From Planctomycetota bacterium (GTDB taxonomy: Bacteria; Planctomycetota; PUPC01; JABMSA01): DNA of 5,367 bases. The position numbers and the translations under genes were made by a program. The first letter of the stretch is position 1. Each line of letters opens with the position of its first letter. The stretch is from positions 1-5,367 of the forward strand of contig JABMSA010000404.1 of the NCBI GenBank assembly GCA_013202185.1. The letters are read 5' to 3'. Shown here in pieces: positions 1 through 5,240 of this stretch. Below the pieces are notes generated by a model. It ran no database searches. It was not told the origin of the DNA and saw nothing but the letters and a program-made list of their open reading frames with translations.

Positions 1-198
1 CGCTCACGCGGGTGGTCCGCGGTGCCTTTGCCAAGTCCAAGCCACGGAAGCTCTGCTCAGACGGGCGCGCCGTCTGCACCGCTGGCGCCGGCTTGGTCTT
101 CAACATAGAGCGTGGCGAGCACGTTGCTCCTTGCACCCCTTGCAGCCGGGGACAGCAAGCACTGCTGCACACATGCAAGTGGTCAGGATTCCTCGCAT
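1..198 (-). pseudogene. Frame-broken start of a lipoprotein-like or secreted protein gene
   Basis: Reading leftwards from an ATG at 198-196, the first frame gives 32 codons: MRGILTTCMCAAVLAVPGCK, then KGCKEQRARHALC and a stop at 102-100. The first 19 residues look like a short signal peptide ending in a lipobox-like VPGC, which would anchor a protein in a membrane by its cysteine. A GGAG lies seven bases before the ATG. From about 130 downwards a second frame continues naturally with NVLATLYVEDQAGASGADG until a stop near 62-60. This resembles the LYVDDDA..GxxDGxSW opening seen after the signal peptide in secreted beta-helix-type proteins of planctomycetes. A third frame then runs to the window edge. 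The picture is a gene with at least two frame breaks, continuing outside the window. The signal and the ribosome site are seen; the family is inferred from one short motif. It could also be chance open sequence. Confidence 0.35.
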
Positions 199-205
199 TT
201 CCTTT

Positions 206-209
206 CTCC
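206..209 (-). promoter_or_regulatory. Ribosome binding site (GGAG) for the minus-strand gene relic
   Basis: On the minus strand AAGGAGAAAGGAA precedes ATG at 198-196, giving GGAG seven bases from the start codon. This is the main reason for believing that a real gene once began here. I find no convincing -10/-35 pair upstream. Confidence 0.4.
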
Positions 210-501
210 TTCTGCCGAACTACGTCTTCCGTGGTTTCTCGATAAGACCCATAGGCGGCGGCGAAGCCGCATGACACGCGGCACCGCCAAGGCCCGGAGC
301 AGTCCTTGCGCCCGAGCAGTTCCTGCAGGGGTCGAATGTCTGCTGCCGGGGTCCATGCTCCAGCGCAGAATATTCTAACACAGGCATGAGCAATATCAAG
401 GGGTTTTGCTGCGCGGGCGCGGGCAGCCGGAAGTGAACTATGGGTAATGGATCGCCGCCCGAGGGTTCTTCGGTCCCCGGCGCCCCTCAGGCCTGGCACT
501 T
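210..501. other. Noncoding or decayed stretch between two gene relics
   Basis: I find no gene here. Visible structure is limited to a small hairpin at 258-270 (GCGGC, loop GAA, GCCGC) without a T-run, so it is not a convincing terminator, and a perfect 10-bp palindrome AGAATATTCT at 367-376. A 35-codon open frame starts with ATG at 447 (MDRRPRVLRSPAPLRP..., ending at 554). It has no ribosome binding site and no recognisable motif, so I do not call it a gene. Confidence 0.5.
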
Positions 502-726
502 TTGAGCTATTTGATCTGGTTGAATTCGCGCCAAGAGTGCGGGTGGGGGGATGACCACGGCGGGCATGTTGAGTTAGCCGTCCGCCAGGCCGGGCTGGAC
601 GACCGGCGCACGGCCGCTGCCCAGTATGATTGGCGCCTCCCCGGTGATTACAATGACGATTGCACCATCAATGTTCTGGACCTGCTATGTGTCCGGAACA
701 GGCTGCAGACGACGTGTTCGAAATGA
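502..726 (+). pseudogene. 3' end of a gene with a C-terminal dockerin/EF-hand-like tail
   Basis: The informative part is the last 27 codons (643-723), beginning GDYNDDCTINVLDLLCVRNR and ending LQTTCSK before TGA at 724-726. The spacing D-x-N-x-D-x-x-x-N-x-x-D matches a calcium-binding EF-hand-like loop, and LDLLCVRNRL matches the helix that follows. This is the form of the type I dockerin-like repeats that close many secreted planctomycete proteins, with a flanking cysteine pair. In the family such tails are thought to mediate binding to partner proteins or surface anchoring. Upstream the frame is open only to a stop at 445-447, has no ribosome binding site or good start (TTG at 502 is nominal), and contains nothing I recognise. 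Only the tail of a much longer gene seems to survive, probably after a frameshift or deletion. The tail is fairly secure; the extent of the fragment is not. Confidence 0.5.
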
Positions 727-1073
727 TAAAGGTAGCGGCCGATGAGCGGCGCGGAACGGTGGGGCAACAAGAGGCACTTCGCCGACAGAAGCAGCCGAGG
801 ATGTGGGAGGAAGTGAAGGGCCACGAAGAGAGGCACTAAGCATTCCCCTCAGGGCTGGTTCGAATCCAATATGGCTCCCCATATCGGACCGTGTGCAAAC
901 CGGCGGGGCAGCCTCGCCGAACGAGAGGCCTGGTTTCGAATCCTCCACTTATCTTTCGATGACACCAAGAGCTCCGCTCACCTCGAGCAGGGCGTGGAAG
1001 TCGCCTTGGCGCCTGAGGGCGCCTTCGAGAACGGCAACATCGGCCATGTCATGCACGTCGTTCTGGGCTAGCC
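727..1073. other. Stretch without a recognisable gene; two tRNA T-arm-like motifs
   Basis: Frames are open on both strands but none has a ribosome binding site and a recognisable product. A 38-codon frame (723-839) starts at an ATGA overlapping the dockerin stop; its charged sequence means nothing to me. The T-arm-like blocks GGTTCGAATCC (857-867) and GGTTTCGAATCC (932-943) lie 76 bases apart, but no cloverleaf can be built around either. A 6-bp hairpin ATATGG-CTCC-CCATAT sits at 869-884. The minus strand has a coding-like stretch that ends at a TAA near 950 (last residues ALLEVSGALGVIER), and the plus strand has one from 871 to 1071; neither is assignable. This looks like decayed or rearranged DNA. 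Confidence 0.45.
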
Positions 1074-1187
1074 GTCTGGCTTTGCGTCTCCTACGCAGAT
1101 TGGTATCCACAGTATCTGGATGTAGCGTTTGTGGTTCACGCGGCCCCAGGCAACCAGGCCGGCTATTATCCCTTTACCGTCTTGATG
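1074..1187 (+). pseudogene. Coding-like fragment of unknown function cut by the IS21 left end
   Basis: The frame read at 1074, 1077 and so on gives VWLCVSYADWYPQYLDVAFV, then VHAAPGNQAGYYPFTVLM. It has a balanced aromatic and acidic composition, unlike the Arg/Ser/Pro-rich shadow frames around it. It then enters the IS left end as NDNYNSLLTTIKTP and stops at 1230-1232. There is no start codon with a ribosome binding site; the frame upstream is open but turns arginine-rich, which suggests a frameshift before about 1074. I do not recognise the family. If real, this is an internal piece of a gene broken by the IS insertion. The rest is not found beyond the right IS end, where the group II intron lies instead. 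The call rests on composition alone. Confidence 0.25.
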
Positions 1188-1231
1188 AACGACAACTATA
1201 ATTCCCTCCTGACGACGATCAAAACTCCCTG
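1187..1231 (+). repeat. IS21 left end, two terminal repeats
   Basis: The outer copy L1 contains ACGACAACTATAATTCCCT (1189-1207). The inner copy L2 contains ACGACGATCAAAACTCCCTG (1212-1231). Their ACGAC starts are 23 bases apart, exactly as at the right end. In the IS21 family such multiple terminal repeats are binding sites for the IstA transposase. L1 matches the inner right repeat at 18 of 19 positions, better than it matches the outer right repeat. Confidence 0.85.
1197..1202 (+). promoter_or_regulatory. -10 box in the IS left end
   Basis: A perfect TATAAT lies 11 bases inside the left tip and points toward istA. In the present copy the best upstream partner is TTTACC at 1173-1178 (4 of 6 to TTGACA, 18-base spacer), which lies in flanking DNA. 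When the two IS ends abut, TTGTCG from the right end could serve as the -35. The transcript would have an untranslated leader of roughly 75-80 bases before istA. Confidence 0.45.
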
Positions 1232-1275
1232 ATTCTCAGCGTTGTCTGTGTATCATTTGTGTCACCCAGAACAAA

Positions 1276-1279
1276 GGAG
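1276..1279 (+). promoter_or_regulatory. Ribosome binding site that fixes the istA start at 1286
   Basis: GGAG lies six bases before ATG at 1286. An in-frame GTG at 1259 would add nine residues, but it would place this site inside the coding region and has no comparable site of its own. I therefore prefer 1286. Confidence 0.75.
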
Positions 1280-1285
1280 ACGCAA

Positions 1286-2767
1286 ATGGTAACCGACAAG
1301 CAAGTTAGGAGATTGATGATGTTGCTTCAGAAGAACAAAACGCTCCAAGACGCGGCCGACCGGACCGGAATGGACGTCAAGACCGCACGCAAGTATCGGT
1401 GGTCGAGGCTGCTGCCCAGCCAGTGCCGTCCGGAGCACGCGTGGCGCACGCGCCCGGATGCGTTCGAAGATGTATGGGAGTGGGTGTGCAAGCAGTTGAA
1501 GCTGAACCCGAGGGTCGAGGCCAAGACGCTCTTCGACGCACTCGGCCGCGAGCGTCCGGGACGTTTCCAGGAGGGCCAGCTTCGCACGCTGCAACGCCAC
1601 GTCAAGCAGTGGCGTGCACTCCACGGCCCGCACAAGGAGGTCTTCTTCGCGCAAAAGCACGAACCGGGCCGGCTGTGTCAGTCGGATTTCACCCGCATGG
1701 GCAAGCTTGACATCACGATCGCCGGGCAGCCGTTTGATCATCTGCTGTATCATTTTGTGCTCACGTTCTCCAACTGGGAGACGTGCAGGATCTGCTTCTC
1801 GGAGAGCTTCGAGACCCTGAGCACGGGCTTGCAGAACGCTCTGCACGAGTTGGGCGGCGCCCCTGCGTTGCATCGCACCGACAGCCTTTCGGCGGCCGTG
1901 TCGAACACGGTCAGCCCCAGGGAGTTCACGCGCCGCTACCAGGAGCTGCTGGACCACTACGGCATCAAGCCGCAGAAGACGCAACCGCGCCGCGCCAACG
2001 AGAACGGTGACGTCGAGCAGAGCCACCGCCGGCTCAAGAACGCCCTTGACCAGGCGCTGATGCTTCGCGCCAGTCGCGACTTCCCCGACCGGACTGCCTA
2101 CGAGGCTTTCCTTCGAAAACTTGTCAAGCAGCTCAACGCCGGCCGACAGACTCGTCTGCAGGAAGAGATCAAAGAGCTGCGTACGCTTCCGGCGGGCCGG
2201 CTGGAGGACTGCCGCAAGACGAGAGTGAGAGTCGATAGCGGCAGTCTGATTCACGTCGATTCCAACGCCTATTCGGTGTGCAGCCGGCTCATCGGCGAGC
2301 AGGTGGAGGTCCGCCAGTACACCGACCGACTGGAGGTGTGGCACGGCCAGTGTCGCGTCGAGGTGCTCGAGCGGCTGCGCGGCCGCCGCAAGCACCGCGT
2401 CGATTATCGGCACATCATCGACTGGCTGGTGCGCAAGCCGGGAGCGTTCGCGAGCTATCGTCATCGCGAGGATCTATTTCCCACCAGCCTCTTGCGCATG
2501 GCGTATGACAACCTGCGGCAGCACCGTCCACACGCCGCCGACAAGCAGTATTTGCGCATCTTGCATCTGGCGGCCAAAGAGAGCCAGATAGCCGTGGAAC
2601 AGGCCATTCGCGTGCTTATAGGCCGTCGCGAGGCCGTCAGCATCGAGGGAGTCGAAGCCATCGTGCAAGCCGGCCGGGAAGTTGCACCGCCTGCCCGAGT
2701 GCACGTCGACGCCGTTGACGTTGCCGCCTACGACCAACTCCTCGGGCCGCAGGAGGCGCCGTCATGA
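1286..2767 (+). CDS. istA: IS21-family DDE transposase IstA
   Basis: IstA cuts and joins DNA at the element ends and works with the IstB ATPase. The 493-residue product from ATG 1286 has the expected order. An N-terminal helix-turn-helix lies at about residues 19-38 (LQDAADRTGMDVKTARKY). The RNase H-fold catalytic core has D134 (CQSDFTRMG), D199 (HRTDSLSAAV) and E244 (NENGDVEQSHRRLK), spaced 65 and 45 residues. A beta-barrel-like region follows at about 320-352 (HVDSNAYSV...LEVWH), then a basic helical C-terminus. All three acidic residues are present and there is no frameshift, so it looks functional. Its stop overlaps the istB start in an ATGA, which implies translational coupling. The QSDF, RTDSL and NENGDVEQ versions of the motifs belong to a recognisable IS21 subgroup rather than to the IS21 type element. 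Family and role are secure. Confidence 0.95.
   Translation: MVTDKQVRRLMMLLQKNKTLQDAADRTGMDVKTARKYRWSRLLPSQCRPEHAWRTRPDAFEDVWEWVCKQLKLNPRVEAKTLFDALGRERPGRFQEGQLRTLQRHVKQWRALHGPHKEVFFAQKHEPGRLCQSDFTRMGKLDITIAGQPFDHLLYHFVLTFSNWETCRICFSESFETLSTGLQNALHELGGAPALHRTDSLSAAVSNTVSPREFTRRYQELLDHYGIKPQKTQPRRANENGDVEQSHRRLKNALDQALMLRASRDFPDRTAYEAFLRKLVKQLNAGRQTRLQEEIKELRTLPAGRLEDCRKTRVRVDSGSLIHVDSNAYSVCSRLIGEQVEVRQYTDRLEVWHGQCRVEVLERLRGRRKHRVDYRHIIDWLVRKPGAFASYRHREDLFPTSLLRMAYDNLRQHRPHAADKQYLRILHLAAKESQIAVEQAIRVLIGRREAVSIEGVEAIVQAGREVAPPARVHVDAVDVAAYDQLLGPQEAPS
2752..2756 (+). promoter_or_regulatory. Ribosome binding site for istB
   Basis: GGAGG ends seven bases before ATG 2764 and lies inside the last codons of istA. 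Together with the ATGA overlap it suggests istB is translated from the same message, by coupling or re-initiation. Confidence 0.75.
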
Positions 2768-3546
2768 ACAAGGCCACGACCGTTAACGAGCGAGTGCGCG
2801 GCCGCTTGAAAGAACTGCACCTCACGGCGATCCGCACCTACTTCGAAGAGGCGGCAAGCACCGCGCAGCAAGAGCAGCTCAGCTACGAACAGTACCTGCT
2901 CGAGCTGCTGGAGCACGAGAGCGAAGTGCGCCTGGCGCGCCGGATCGGTCGGCTGCTTCAGCAGTCGCACCTGCCACTTGGCAAGACGCTCGAGGCGTTT
3001 GACATGACGCGCCTGCCCGCCGGCATCGCGCGCCATGTCCGGACCCTCGCCGACGGCGCGTTCCTCGACCGCCGCGAGAACGTCCTGGCCTTCGGCAACC
3101 CCGGCAGCGGCAAGACGCACCTTCTGTGCGCCATCGCACACGAACTGGTTCAGGCCGGCCGGCGGGTCTACTTCACCCCCACGTCGCTGCTGGTTCAGGA
3201 GCTTCTGCTGGCCAAGCGCGAGCTGACCCTCGGCCGCCTGCTGAAGAAACTGGGCCGCTTCGAAGCCGTCATCCTCGACGACCTGGGCTACGTGCAACAG
3301 AGCCGCGAGGAGATGGAAGTGCTCTTTACGCTGCTCGCCGAGCGCTACGAGCGCGGCAGCGTCATGATCACCAGCAACCTGCCCTTTTCGAAATGGGAAG
3401 AAATTTTCAAAGATCCGATGACAACCGCCGCCGCCATCGACCGGCTGGTGCACCACAGCGTCATCCTCGAGCTGAACATCACCAGCTACCGGATGGAAGC
3501 GGCCAAATCCAGGAAGACCCGGAGGAAAAAACGTGCATCCAAATGA
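2764..3546 (+). CDS. istB: IS21-family helper ATPase IstB
   Basis: IstB is an AAA+ ATPase related to DnaC/DnaA-type loaders. In the family it assembles on and bends target DNA, and stimulates IstA. The 260-residue product has a helical N-terminal domain (about 1-95) and then the ATPase core: Walker A GNPGSGKT at 111-118, Walker B VILDDLGY at 169-176, sensor 1 MITSNLPF at 201-208, and an AIDRLVHHS segment holding the likely arginine finger. It ends in a lysine/arginine-rich tail (SRKTRRKKRASK). Length and motif order are normal for the family. It overlaps istA by four bases and the next small frame by 14 bases. Its final codons contain the GGAGG that precedes that frame. I see no damage. Confidence 0.95.
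   Translation: MNKATTVNERVRGRLKELHLTAIRTYFEEAASTAQQEQLSYEQYLLELLEHESEVRLARRIGRLLQQSHLPLGKTLEAFDMTRLPAGIARHVRTLADGAFLDRRENVLAFGNPGSGKTHLLCAIAHELVQAGRRVYFTPTSLLVQELLLAKRELTLGRLLKKLGRFEAVILDDLGYVQQSREEMEVLFTLLAERYERGSVMITSNLPFSKWEEIFKDPMTTAAAIDRLVHHSVILELNITSYRMEAAKSRKTRRKKRASK
3521..3525 (+). promoter_or_regulatory. Ribosome binding site for the third IS21 frame
   Basis: GGAGG lies seven bases before a GTG at 3533, inside the end of istB. Motif and spacing match those of istB, which is the best argument that the GTG starts a translated frame. Confidence 0.5.
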
Positions 3547-3853
3547 CCGCGTTCATGGCGACAGCTCCGGCCGTGCAAGAGTCGAGACATCCCGCGCCAT
3601 GCAAGTCCATCCGCCCGATCACATCGGCGGGATCGTCAGCGCCGGCGCCCCGGCGTCGGCATCGGCTCCCACCGTCGAGTGGAGCACGCAGCCGCAGGCC
3701 ACAGCAGCCTCCCGTCAGACTCGGCCGACGGACCTTCAAACCCCGAGACTTGTAAAGCCCGGCCCTCAGGATTGTCCTACGTGTCACCGTAGAAGATCGA
3801 AAAAACAGGAGAAAGCACAGTGCTTTCTGCATCATTCAGACAGGGAATTATAA
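3533..3853 (+). CDS. Possible third IS21 protein, 106 residues, with a C-terminal Cys/His cluster
   Basis: I do not recognise this protein. It starts at GTG 3533 behind a strong GGAGG, overlaps the end of istB by 14 bases, and stops with TAA at 3851-3853 inside the right terminal repeat, so it fills the space between istB and the IS end. Most codons in the middle of the frame end in G or C, as in istA and istB, which supports translation. Residues 1-75 are low in order-promoting residues and rich in Pro, Ala, Ser, Thr and His. The C-terminus is basic and carries CPTC (81-84), a run RRRSKK (86-91), and then CFLHH (97-101). C81, C84, C97 and H100 could bind zinc, like a small DNA-binding finger. 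No membrane segment or signal peptide is visible. It could be an accessory transposition factor or regulator; noncoding terminal DNA with a chance frame remains possible. Confidence 0.5.
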   Translation: MHPNDRVHGDSSGRARVETSRAMQVHPPDHIGGIVSAGAPASASAPTVEWSTQPQATAASRQTRPTDLQTPRLVKPGPQDCPTCHRRRSKKQEKAQCFLHHSDREL

Positions 3854-3885
3854 TTGTCGTCGACGGAGAAAAGTAATTGTCGTTG
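3841..3885 (-). repeat. IS21 right end, two terminal repeats
   Basis: Read on the minus strand, the outer copy R1 begins AACGACAATTACTTTTCTCC at 3884. The inner copy R2 is ACGACAATTATAATTCCCTG at 3860-3841. The ACGAC starts are 23 bases apart, mirroring the left end. R2 also holds TATAAT, and the third IS frame stops within R2. The last bases before the intron (TTGA, 3883-3886) cannot be assigned firmly to the IS or to the intron. Confidence 0.85.
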
Positions 3886-3886
3886 A

Positions 3887-3903
3887 ATACCCGCACACGG
3901 CTC
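3887..3903 (-). ncRNA. 5' half of group II intron domain V
   Basis: Minus-strand GAGCCGTGTGCGGG (3903-3890) is the first strand of domain V, including the catalytic AGC triad, preceded by CTGCTGGA as in related introns. Position 3889 onward should form the small terminal loop, but IS21 sequence begins within three or four bases. The returning strand, expected to read roughly CCGCA..CACGGTTC, is absent here. I also do not find it at the left IS flank. Confidence 0.8.
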
Positions 3904-3917
3904 TCCAGCAGATGGTA

Positions 3918-5240
3918 TTACCTCGGAGAGGATCGGCTGGCCAAGGCACGGGCTGCGAGTGTCGAGAACAGCCCTCGCTCGGCAAAGTAGGCGTTCGTCC
4001 AGCGTCGATGGTCTGCTCCGCGCCCGCGACCACGCCGGCCGGCACGACGACGCAGGATGCTGCGTATGCGCATACGCATCCATTTGTCGAGGCGGTCCAG
4101 GGGCGTTTTACAACTGTGCTTGAAGTATTCAAACCAGCCGCGTAGGGTGCGGTTGACGTCGCTGATGATATGTTCGAGGCTGTGGCCGTTGGTGCGGCGG
4201 GTTTTCGCACGCAGGGTGTCTTTGAGCTTCTTGAGACTTTTCTTGCGGGGCCATCGTTTGGCACGCTCGAAGTGATAGCCCAGGAAGTCGAAGCCGCCGC
4301 GTTGCGTGTTGTCGACCAGCCGCGTTTTGTCCGGGTGCAGCGTCAGGCCTGCCGACGCCGTCCACTGTTGCACCGTTTGCAGGGCTCGCTCAGCCTCGCT
4401 ACGGGTTTGGCAGAGGATGACGAAGTCGTCGGCGTAGCGGATCATCTCGATGCCCGACGCGGCCATCAGATGGTCGAGCGGGTCGAGGTAGATGTTGGAC
4501 AGCAGGGGGCTGAGCACCGCGCCTTGCGGGGTGCCTTCCTCCGGTGTCCATCGCTTGGCCGTGTCGAGCACGTCCTGCTTGAGGTAGCGCTCGATCAGCC
4601 GCAGCACCCGGCCGTCGCTGACTTTGGCCTTGACCAGTGTCATCAGCCGTGCATGGGGGATCGTGTCGAAGTAGCTCTTGAGGTCGGCGTCCACCACCCA
4701 GTGGTGGCCTGCGTTCAGCAGGGCGCCCACTCGGCGCAGGGCGTCTTTGCAGCCGCGTCCGGGACGGAAGCCGTAGCTGTGTTCGGCGAAGTCTCGCTCG
4801 AAGATCGGCTCGAGCACCGATCGGACTGCCGCCTGTGCAACGCGGTCGCGAACCGTTGGGATGCCCAGAGGACATTGTTCTTTCTTGCCCTCTTTGTCAA
4901 TCCAGTGACGCCGGATCGCTTGCGGCCGGTAGCCGCCGGTGCACAGCGAGTCCGACAGGTGGGCGAGGTTCGCTTCCAAGTTGTCCTCGAACTTTTCGAT
5001 GGTTTGGTGATCCACTCCCGCACTGCCGCGGTTTGCCTTCACGCGGGCGAAGGCCGACCGCAGGTTGTCACGTCTGTAGACCTTATCGATCAGGCTGAAC
5101 CATTTGCCTCCTTTCACTCCGTTGTCAAGAGCCGCCAACATGCGATCCGTCCAGACGGTTGGTTCGGCCCATGCCCATCGGGCGCGGGTCTCTCCGACTT
5201 GCGTAGCCGCTTGCGGCACTTGCGTCGGTTGGTATTCCAT
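3918..5240 (-). CDS. ltrA: Group II intron reverse transcriptase/maturase
   Basis: This intron-encoded protein binds the intron RNA, helps it fold and splice, and copies it into DNA. The 440 residues include the RT palm: VVDADLKSYFD (182-192) with catalytic D186, GTPQGAVLSPLLSN (236-249), YADD (269-272) with D271 and D272, and FLGYHF (319-324). The maturase X domain contains GWFEYFKH (368-375). A basic region (393-414) precedes the closing HRRWTNAYFAERGLFS (411-426). There is no HNH endonuclease domain after it, so target-site second-strand cleavage would have to come from elsewhere, as in endonuclease-lacking classes. The start ATG at 5240 has AGGA seven bases upstream. Length and motifs are complete and no frameshift is seen, although the surrounding intron RNA is truncated. 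It converges on the IS21 genes. Identification is secure; the exact intron class is not assigned. Confidence 0.95.
   Translation of the reverse strand: MEYQPTQVPQAATQVGETRARWAWAEPTVWTDRMLAALDNGVKGGKWFSLIDKVYRRDNLRSAFARVKANRGSAGVDHQTIEKFEDNLEANLAHLSDSLCTGGYRPQAIRRHWIDKEGKKEQCPLGIPTVRDRVAQAAVRSVLEPIFERDFAEHSYGFRPGRGCKDALRRVGALLNAGHHWVVDADLKSYFDTIPHARLMTLVKAKVSDGRVLRLIERYLKQDVLDTAKRWTPEEGTPQGAVLSPLLSNIYLDPLDHLMAASGIEMIRYADDFVILCQTRSEAERALQTVQQWTASAGLTLHPDKTRLVDNTQRGGFDFLGYHFERAKRWPRKKSLKKLKDTLRAKTRRTNGHSLEHIISDVNRTLRGWFEYFKHSCKTPLDRLDKWMRMRIRSILRRRAGRRGRGRGADHRRWTNAYFAERGLFSTLAARALASRSSPR

Larger units (their letters stand above)
1186..3886 (+). mobile_element. IS21-family insertion sequence, about 2.7 kb
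   Basis: The element has the istA-istB arrangement that defines the IS21 family, plus a third small frame. Each end carries two copies of an ACGAC-led repeat whose starts are 23 bases apart: at 1189 and 1212 on the left, and, read on the minus strand, at 3883 and 3860 on the right. Both ends begin AACGACAA. The left end reads TGAACGAC, which fits the 5'-TG rule of the family. The right end is TTGTCGTTGA, so the terminal CA appears altered and the exact boundary is uncertain by 2-3 bases. I see no target duplication. All genes and motifs look intact, so the element may be active or recently active. Its right end abuts a truncated group II intron domain V. Length and gene sizes are normal for the family. 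Confidence 0.9.

Noticed and set aside
258..270. GCGGC-GAA-GCCGC hairpin as a terminator
   Set aside because: The stem is only five pairs and no T-run follows on either strand.
723..839. 38-codon frame starting at an ATGA overlap with the dockerin stop
   Set aside because: The overlap looks like coupling, but there is no ribosome binding site, the product is short and charged, and the upstream gene is itself broken.
790..880. Possible tRNA gene ending at CCA near 879-881
   Set aside because: The T-arm pairs at only four of five positions, the expected 5' acceptor strand GAGCCAT is absent, and no anticodon arm can be formed.
886..900. GGACCGTGTGCAAACC resembling domain V of the intron
   Set aside because: Only a short stretch (CCGTGTGC) is shared with the intron. 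There is no returning strand or loop, and the orientation does not fit the missing half.
803..1201. 132-codon plus-strand frame ending in the IS left end
   Set aside because: It is rich in Ser, Arg and Pro, as expected of a shadow frame. It crosses the T-arm-like blocks and has no motif or ribosome site.
1262..2464. Long open frame on the minus strand opposite istA (about 400 codons)
   Set aside because: istA on the plus strand is unmistakable. The antisense frame is a shadow produced by GC-rich codons and has no recognisable motif.
2728..3456. Open frame on the minus strand opposite istB (about 242 codons)
   Set aside because: It is antisense to a clear AAA+ ATPase gene with intact Walker motifs. 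The sequence is Leu/Ala/Gln-rich with no domain.
3479..3835. Minus-strand open frame of 118 codons opposite the third IS21 frame
   Set aside because: It has no ribosome binding site, and a composition rich in Arg, Gly, Ser and Cys. The plus-strand frame has better third-position GC and a strong start.
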